DNA from: Deltaproteobacteria bacterium
Lineage (GTDB): Bacteria; Desulfobacterota; Desulfuromonadia; Desulfuromonadales; JAAYDE01
Assembly (NCBI GenBank): GCA_016926265.1
Contig: JAFGOW010000080.1
Coordinates: 1 to 38,062 of the forward strand
Direction: 5' to 3'
DNA length: 38,062 nucleotides
Positions within the stretch are counted from its first letter, which is position 1, and every line of letters begins with the position of its first letter. A model generated the notes under the pieces. The model did no database searches. It worked only from the letters and a program-made list of their open reading frames with translations, and was not told the DNA's origin. Positions 33,678 to 38,062 of this stretch are shown here, piece after piece. Position numbers and translations under genes: made by a program.

Positions 33678-35834
33678 ATGTCTTGGATCCCCAATAAAAT
33701 TGAAGGCAAGGGCCTTACCTTTGTTGTAGACGAAGCCCAGGGAGGCGACGTCGGTAAGGGTGTCATCAGGGTTTACCAGGAAAGGCTAGAAGAACTCGGT
33801 ATCAAACCTCTGGATATCGTGGAAGTGTTAGGCGCCCGGAAAACGGTGGCCCGCATCCACATCATGGACCCTTCCTCCAACCTCCCTCTCAATACCGTCC
33901 GCATGGACGGCCTCATCCGTGAAAATTCCGGCGCCGGCATCGATGATTTCGTAGACATCCGCAAGACCGAAGCCAAGCAGTGCGAAACGCTGCTGGTCGC
34001 TCCCACCGATCCGGGCCAGGCTCCTCCCGCCGAGGAAGAAGCACAGCAGTTGGCCATGATGCTGGCCAAAAGACCGATCATCACCGGCGACAAGGTGGAG
34101 GTCCAGATTTTCGGGCTTGGCAGCAAGACCTTCCTGGTCGAAGGGACCAGCCCGCAGGGGCCCGTGATCATCAATCCGAGCACCTTCGTCCGCGTCAAGA
34201 AATCGGACATGGCGGAGAAGGAGTCCCGGATCTCCTACGAGGACATCGGCGGCCTTGATGACGAACTGAAAAAGATCCGGGAAATCGTCGAATATCCCAT
34301 GCGCTATCCGGAGATCTTCACCAAGCTCGGGATTGAGCCGCTCAAGGGGATTCTGATGATCGGTCCTTCCGGGGTTGGGAAAACCCTGATCGCCCGCGCG
34401 GTGGCCAACGAGGTCAAGGCCCGTTTCATCCATATCGACGGCCCCGAGGTCATGAATAAATTTTACGGGGAGAGCGAGGCCCGGCTCCGTCAGATCTTCA
34501 CCGAAGCCTCCTCCAACGCCCCGGCCGTCATCTTCATCGATGAAATCGACGCGATCTGCCCGAAACGTACCGAGACCCACGGCAATGTCGAAAAAAGGGT
34601 CGTTGCCCAGATCCTGGTGCTGATGGACGGTCTGAAGTCCCGCGGCCAGGTCATCGTCATCGGCGCCACCAACATCCCCGACATGCTGGATCCGGCCCTG
34701 CGGCGGCCCGGTCGTTTCGACCGCGAGATCATCATCAATCCCTCCAACCGCATTGGCCGCCATCATATTCTGAAAATCCATACCCGCAGAATGCCTCTCG
34801 CCAAGAACGTCGATCTGGAACGATTGGCGGAACTCACCCATGGTTTCGTGGGGTCCGACCTGGCCGCGCTCTGCAAGGAAGCGGGGATGGTGACCTTGCG
34901 CAGGGTTTTGAGCAAACTGAGGGCCGACGGGGTCAATCCCGCCGAAGCCGATCTTTCCCAGGTTTTTGTAGATCAGGCTGATTTTCTCAGCGCCTTCCGT
35001 GAGACCGAGCCGAGCGCCATGCGCGAATTCCTGCCGGAGCGGCCGCGCACCAAATTGAAAGACATCGGCGGGCTCCGCGAAGTGAAGAAGAACCTCGGGA
35101 TGGTCATGGAGATCTGTCTTCAGGCCAGCGCGGCCGAAAAAGATGCCCGTGCCATTCTTCCCCGCGGATTTTTCTTCACCGGCGCGCCCGGCACCGGGAA
35201 AACCATGATGGCCAAGGCGCTGGCCGGTGAATACGAGTTGCCGGTACTCAGCGTCCACAGTTCCGCGCTCTTTTCCAAATACATTGGCGAATCGGAAAAA
35301 GGGATCACCGAGGTATTCAAAAAAGCCAAGCACATCGCACCTTGCGTGCTGCTGCTGGACGAGGTGGACACCATCGCCCCGACTCGCGGCGCCGGCAGCG
35401 TTCATGCTGGCACCGAGCAGCGTCTGGTCAACCAGTTGCTGGTGGAGATCGACAAGGCGGTGGCCTTCCAGGACATCATCATCATCGCCACCACCAACCG
35501 CATGGATCTGGTCGATTCCGCGCTGTTGAGGTCCGGTCGTTTCGACTATGTGGTCAACTTTGAAAGCCCTGACGAAGCGGATCGTCTTGAGATATTCCAT
35601 CTCAGTGCCGCGGATCTGGGTTTGAGCGACGAGGTTCTTTCCAAGCTGGCCAGAATCTCCGACGGCATGAACGGCTCCGATATCGAAAGTTGCTGCCGCA
35701 TGGTCCGAATGCTGAAGATGAGCACCCTTTTCAAATCCGGCGGCAAGGAAGTTCTCAGTCAGGACCAGGTCGCCCTTGAGTTTGAAAAGGCGGTTCTGGA
35801 AATGGAAGCCAAGACCAAGCTGGTCCGGAAGTGA
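33678..35834 (+). CDS. CDC48/VAT-like AAA ATPase with two AAA domains
   Basis: A 718-aa type II AAA unfoldase. The N-terminal 170 residues resemble the CDC48 N-domain (double-psi barrel: DVGKGVIRVYQERLEELGI, DIVEVLG). AAA domain D1 has Walker A GPSGVGKT (229-236), Walker B VIFIDE (284-289) and arginine-finger segment LRRPGRFDRE. D2 has GAPGTGKT (502-509), VLLLDE (557-562) and LLRSGRFDYV. Pore-loop residues are KFYGESE and KYIGESE. Both ATPase sites look competent. I chose the ATG at 33678, which GGAGGG precedes. Such proteins are general in archaea and eukaryotes but sporadic in bacteria. Its neighbour is an oxoacid oxidoreductase operon; any link is unproven. Confidence 0.93.
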   Translation: MSWIPNKIEGKGLTFVVDEAQGGDVGKGVIRVYQERLEELGIKPLDIVEVLGARKTVARIHIMDPSSNLPLNTVRMDGLIRENSGAGIDDFVDIRKTEAKQCETLLVAPTDPGQAPPAEEEAQQLAMMLAKRPIITGDKVEVQIFGLGSKTFLVEGTSPQGPVIINPSTFVRVKKSDMAEKESRISYEDIGGLDDELKKIREIVEYPMRYPEIFTKLGIEPLKGILMIGPSGVGKTLIARAVANEVKARFIHIDGPEVMNKFYGESEARLRQIFTEASSNAPAVIFIDEIDAICPKRTETHGNVEKRVVAQILVLMDGLKSRGQVIVIGATNIPDMLDPALRRPGRFDREIIINPSNRIGRHHILKIHTRRMPLAKNVDLERLAELTHGFVGSDLAALCKEAGMVTLRRVLSKLRADGVNPAEADLSQVFVDQADFLSAFRETEPSAMREFLPERPRTKLKDIGGLREVKKNLGMVMEICLQASAAEKDARAILPRGFFFTGAPGTGKTMMAKALAGEYELPVLSVHSSALFSKYIGESEKGITEVFKKAKHIAPCVLLLDEVDTIAPTRGAGSVHAGTEQRLVNQLLVEIDKAVAFQDIIIIATTNRMDLVDSALLRSGRFDYVVNFESPDEADRLEIFHLSAADLGLSDEVLSKLARISDGMNGSDIESCCRMVRMLKMSTLFKSGGKEVLSQDQVALEFEKAVLEMEAKTKLVRK

Positions 35835-35867
35835 TATGTGAATGAAGTTGTTAATTAAAGGGATTTT

Positions 35868-35935
35868 TTGGCTTGCAGGCATGAAAGGAGGTGAAGGTTC
35901 TTTCCCCAAGAATTTTAGGCAAGCAGGTAAGCCAA
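35868..35935 (+). other. Alternative-hairpin leader segment
   Basis: TTGGCTT (35868-35874) can pair with AAGCCAA (35929-35935), while the overlapping GCTTGC (35871-35876) can instead pair with GCAAGC (35919-35924). The two pairings exclude each other. A strong ribosome-binding-like GGAGGTGA (35888-35895) lies in the loop without a credible gene behind it. The segment is in the 201-bp gap before the gamma subunit gene. Confidence 0.3.
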
Positions 35936-36035
35936 AGTGAATGGGTGGGGCCGCCTCTTCTTCCCAGAAGGAAGCGGGTTCATCCTGAGCGGTGTTCCAG
36001 TAATAAAAAATTCTCTATGAAGGAGGAAATTCGAA

Positions 36036-36650
36036 ATGGCAAAAACTACTGAAGTAACTGTTTGGGCGACTGGTGTTGTACAGGATAAAGAAGGCCGCGA
36101 CGTATGTCTGGTCTTGACCGAAGCCGCATTCAACGAAGGCAAATTCACCCAGGCTTTCGATAACTACGTCGACCTTCCTGACCGTATTAACGTTCAGGTC
36201 CGCAAATATGCCCGTATTTCCGATGCGGAAATCGAGAATAAATTCGAATACGAAAACCATCGCCCCAACATCGTTGGTGTTTGCGAAGCAACCATCATGA
36301 AGGGCATCAACGTTTGTAAAGGTCTCCAGGACGGCGGTTACCTGATCATCAACTCCACCAAGAAACCCGAAGATCTGCTCAAATACGTCCCCGAGAAAGA
36401 AAAGAAAAGACTGAAAGCCATCGCTTGCGTTGACGCTCTTGGGATCGCTCCTGAGCAGCTGATCGACTATTCCGGTGCAGAAGGTGCTGAAGACGTCAGC
36501 GCCATCGGTCTGGGCCTCGGCTCCGCAATGGCCGGCGCCATCGCCGCCGTTTCCGGCATCGTCAAGAAAGAATCCGTTCTCGGCGCCGCTGCAAACCGCA
36601 CCTCCGCCAAGAGGGGCTACGACGAAGTTAAGATTAAAGTGCTGAAATAA
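36036..36650 (+). CDS. 2-oxoacid:acceptor oxidoreductase gamma subunit
   Basis: A 204-aa subunit of a multi-subunit pyruvate:ferredoxin oxidoreductase-family enzyme, which oxidatively decarboxylates a 2-oxoacid to an acyl-CoA. The gamma domain pattern is seen in CLVLTEAAFNEGKFTQAF, the RINVQVRKYARIS stretch and GYLIINSTKKPEDLL. The C-terminus GLGSAMAGAIAAVSGIV resembles the helix at the end of gamma domains. Codon use is strongly biased (GAA and AAA rather than GAG and AAG as in upstream genes), suggesting heavy expression. AAGGAGG precedes the ATG. The substrate cannot be read from the sequence. Confidence 0.9.
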   Translation: MAKTTEVTVWATGVVQDKEGRDVCLVLTEAAFNEGKFTQAFDNYVDLPDRINVQVRKYARISDAEIENKFEYENHRPNIVGVCEATIMKGINVCKGLQDGGYLIINSTKKPEDLLKYVPEKEKKRLKAIACVDALGIAPEQLIDYSGAEGAEDVSAIGLGLGSAMAGAIAAVSGIVKKESVLGAAANRTSAKRGYDEVKIKVLK

Positions 36651-36699
36651 TCCAATTGTTTCCCAGCATTTTAAACACTAAAAAAGGAGTGGTAATTCC

Positions 36700-37089
36700 A
36701 TGAAAGAAAGATACAAAAAGTATACTGTTGAAATTCCCGAAGAAATGGCACTTCCCTTTGCTGGTATCGTAGAAGCTCCCAAAGTCAACGGCGAACAGCC
36801 GATGATGCTGACCGGCGGTTGGAGGATCTATCGTCCGGTTGTTGACCATGACAAATGCGTTATGTGTAAATCCTGCGTTCTGGCCTGCCCCGATGCAACC
36901 GTTCTGCTGGTTGACGGCGGCCAGAAAATCGGCTTCAACCTTGACTACTGCAAGGGCTGCGGCCTCTGTACTTGGGTTTGCCCCGTCAACGCCATTGACC
37001 GGGTACCCGAAATCGATTTCGAAGACGGCGTTCCTTTCCAGGATGCACTCTTCCTGCTGCCCCACGTCGAAGCTCTCTACGCCGACTAA
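36700..37089 (+). CDS. 2-oxoacid:acceptor oxidoreductase delta subunit (2[4Fe-4S] ferredoxin)
   Basis: A 129-aa iron-sulfur subunit. The C-terminal half has two complete [4Fe-4S] motifs: Cys53, 56, 59 and 63 (CVMCKSCVLACP) and Cys84, 87, 90 and 94 (CKGCGLCTWVCP). It would carry electrons from the thiamine-diphosphate centre to an external acceptor. The N-terminal 50 residues, including GGWRIYRPVVDHDKC, are usual for delta subunits. AAGGAG precedes the ATG. The gene lies 49 bp after gamma and 68 bp before alpha. Confidence 0.95.
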   Translation: MKERYKKYTVEIPEEMALPFAGIVEAPKVNGEQPMMLTGGWRIYRPVVDHDKCVMCKSCVLACPDATVLLVDGGQKIGFNLDYCKGCGLCTWVCPVNAIDRVPEIDFEDGVPFQDALFLLPHVEALYAD

Positions 37090-37157
37090 TGGCTTGAAAA
37101 GACGCTCTCTGCGTCACTAAACAACACCCGCAAGGGTATCTTTACGAGGAGATTACA

Positions 37158-38062
37158 ATGGGAAAAGAAGACGTAAAAGTTCAAAAAGGTGGTGCTGAGG
37201 ATGCCGGTTGGGATTGGATGGCGGAAAAACGCGCCGGCACAACCAAGTTCCTCACTGGTCTCGGTGCAGTAGCTCATGCTCTGAAAATGGCTGACATCGA
37301 CGTCGCCTCCTCTTATCCGATCCGTCCTTACACCGGCGCCATGATGATGCTGTCCCAGATGGCCGCCCGCGGTGAACTGGACCTCGAATTCGTACACGGC
37401 GAAGGCGAGCATGGCCAGTTGGGTATCGCCCACGGTGCATCCGCAGCCGGCGCCCGCGCATTCACCGGTTCCTCCGGTGTAGGCGTTATGTATGCCATGG
37501 AAGTTTACTCCCCGATCTCCGGCGGGCGCTGCCCCGTTCAGATGCTGATCGGTAACCGTACTCTGGACCCCCCTGGTGACTTCGGTTCCGAGCATACCGA
37601 TGCTCTTTCCACCCGTGACCAGTGCTGGCTCATGGGCTGGGCCCATAATCCCCAGGAAGCTTTCGACAACACCCTGATGTACTATCGTATCGGTGAAGAT
37701 CCTCGCGTTTATCTGCCCCAGATGAACTGCCAGGATGGTTACTTCATCACCCATATCCCCATGAAGGTTATGGTTCCGACTCAGGAAAAAGTTGACAAAT
37801 TCCTTCCTCCTCTGAACTATCCTGATGCTCTGGATCCCAAGAATCCTCTGGGCCATGGTCCCCAGCTGTTCCCCGGCCAGGGTCATGTTCTGGAAGCTTC
37901 CCGCGTCAACGCCATGATGGGCGCTTTCCCCGTTATCGAAGAAGTCGTTGCCCAGTACAACTCCATCTTCGAAACCAAATACAGCCCGTTCGTTGACCTG
38001 TATCGTTGCGATGACGCCGAATACGTCCTCTTCATCAACGGCGGCCATGCTTACACCGCCAA
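37158..38062 (+). CDS. 2-oxoacid:acceptor oxidoreductase alpha subunit (partial, runs off the window)
   Basis: The open frame begins at ATG 37158 (GAGGAG upstream) and stays open for 301 codons to the end of the window. The protein matches the alpha-subunit domain I of the pyruvate:ferredoxin oxidoreductase family: KFLTGLGAVAHALKMADIDV, then the SSYPIRPYTGAMM segment, the VHGEGEHGQLGIAHGASAAG tract and the FTGSSGVGVMYAMEVY motif. In full enzymes the beta subunit, carrying thiamine diphosphate, is separate and would be expected downstream. The order gamma-delta-alpha is the one I recall for phenylglyoxylate dehydrogenase padE-F-G, but a pyruvate- or other oxoacid-specific enzyme is equally possible. 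Confidence 0.92.
   Translation, partial: MGKEDVKVQKGGAEDAGWDWMAEKRAGTTKFLTGLGAVAHALKMADIDVASSYPIRPYTGAMMMLSQMAARGELDLEFVHGEGEHGQLGIAHGASAAGARAFTGSSGVGVMYAMEVYSPISGGRCPVQMLIGNRTLDPPGDFGSEHTDALSTRDQCWLMGWAHNPQEAFDNTLMYYRIGEDPRVYLPQMNCQDGYFITHIPMKVMVPTQEKVDKFLPPLNYPDALDPKNPLGHGPQLFPGQGHVLEASRVNAMMGAFPVIEEVVAQYNSIFETKYSPFVDLYRCDDAEYVLFINGGHAYTA

Noticed and set aside
35871-35890. Sigma-54 promoter suggested by TTGGC...GC near 35870
   Set aside because: No GC dinucleotide occurs at the required spacing after the GG.
35881-35940. Mini-gene of 19 codons starting ATGAAAGGAGGT
   Set aside because: No ribosome-binding site precedes the ATG, and the purine-rich run is inside the frame. No conservation evidence is available.
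37086-38048. Minus-strand 320-codon open frame at the right edge
   Set aside because: It is antisense to the oxidoreductase alpha subunit, which has clear family motifs and a ribosome-binding site.

Overview
The window is a GC-rich bacterial chromosome segment. It most resembles Desulfuromonadales/Geobacterales (Geobacter or Desulfuromonas type), judged from protein style and gene order: tig-clpP-clpX-lon, then an atypical type II secretion cluster, then ftsEX, an M23-like protein, ctpA, a divergent deacetylase, xseAB-ispA-dxs and HDOD/GGDEF regulators. This assignment is inferred from remembered synteny; no search was run.

Region by region. 1-432 holds a 73-bp tandem duplication with mobile-element-like sequence and no supported gene. 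433-3557 has an uncharacterised HExxH protein convergent with an AsmA-family protein. 3758-4432 encodes a small soluble protein joining an N-terminal dinucleotide-binding-like region to a chemoreceptor signalling-tip hairpin. 4551-4906 carries tRNA-His (with promoter and likely terminator) and tRNA-Leu. 5029-10651 is the protein quality-control operon tig-clpP-clpX-lon. 10681-11358 is a transcription unit with a consensus promoter, HU, tRNA-Asp, tRNA-Val, a structured tail and a strong terminator.

11438-20461 is a compact secretion operon: GspF, GspE, PilM-, PilN- and PilO-like proteins, a PilP/GspC-like protein, a lipoprotein secretin with TPR and cohesin-like modules, and two GspG-like pseudopilins. 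It combines a type IV pilus style inner-membrane platform with type II secretion style pseudopilins, and resembles the Oxp system of Geobacter sulfurreducens. It runs with almost no gap into a cell-wall remodelling set (20469-25814): ftsE, ftsX, an EnvC-like activator with a degenerate LytM domain, a CtpA protease and a YibQ-type divergent polysaccharide deacetylase. A convergent orphan ParA/MinD-like ATPase follows, and then xseA-xseB-ispA-dxs (exonuclease VII and isoprenoid precursors).

31226-33347 holds an HDOD protein and a GAF-GGDEF diguanylate cyclase. After a 330-bp regulatory region with two promoter-like sequences and a palindrome comes a two-domain CDC48/VAT-like AAA ATPase, uncommon in bacteria. 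The window ends inside a multi-subunit 2-oxoacid:acceptor oxidoreductase operon (gamma, delta, partial alpha). Its codon use differs from the rest of the window and suggests very high expression. The gamma-delta-alpha order is the one I recall for phenylglyoxylate dehydrogenase (padEFG).

The points most worth follow-up are the Rossmann/chemoreceptor-tip fusion, the bacterial CDC48 homologue next to the oxidoreductase, and the hybrid secretion system with its unusual secretin.
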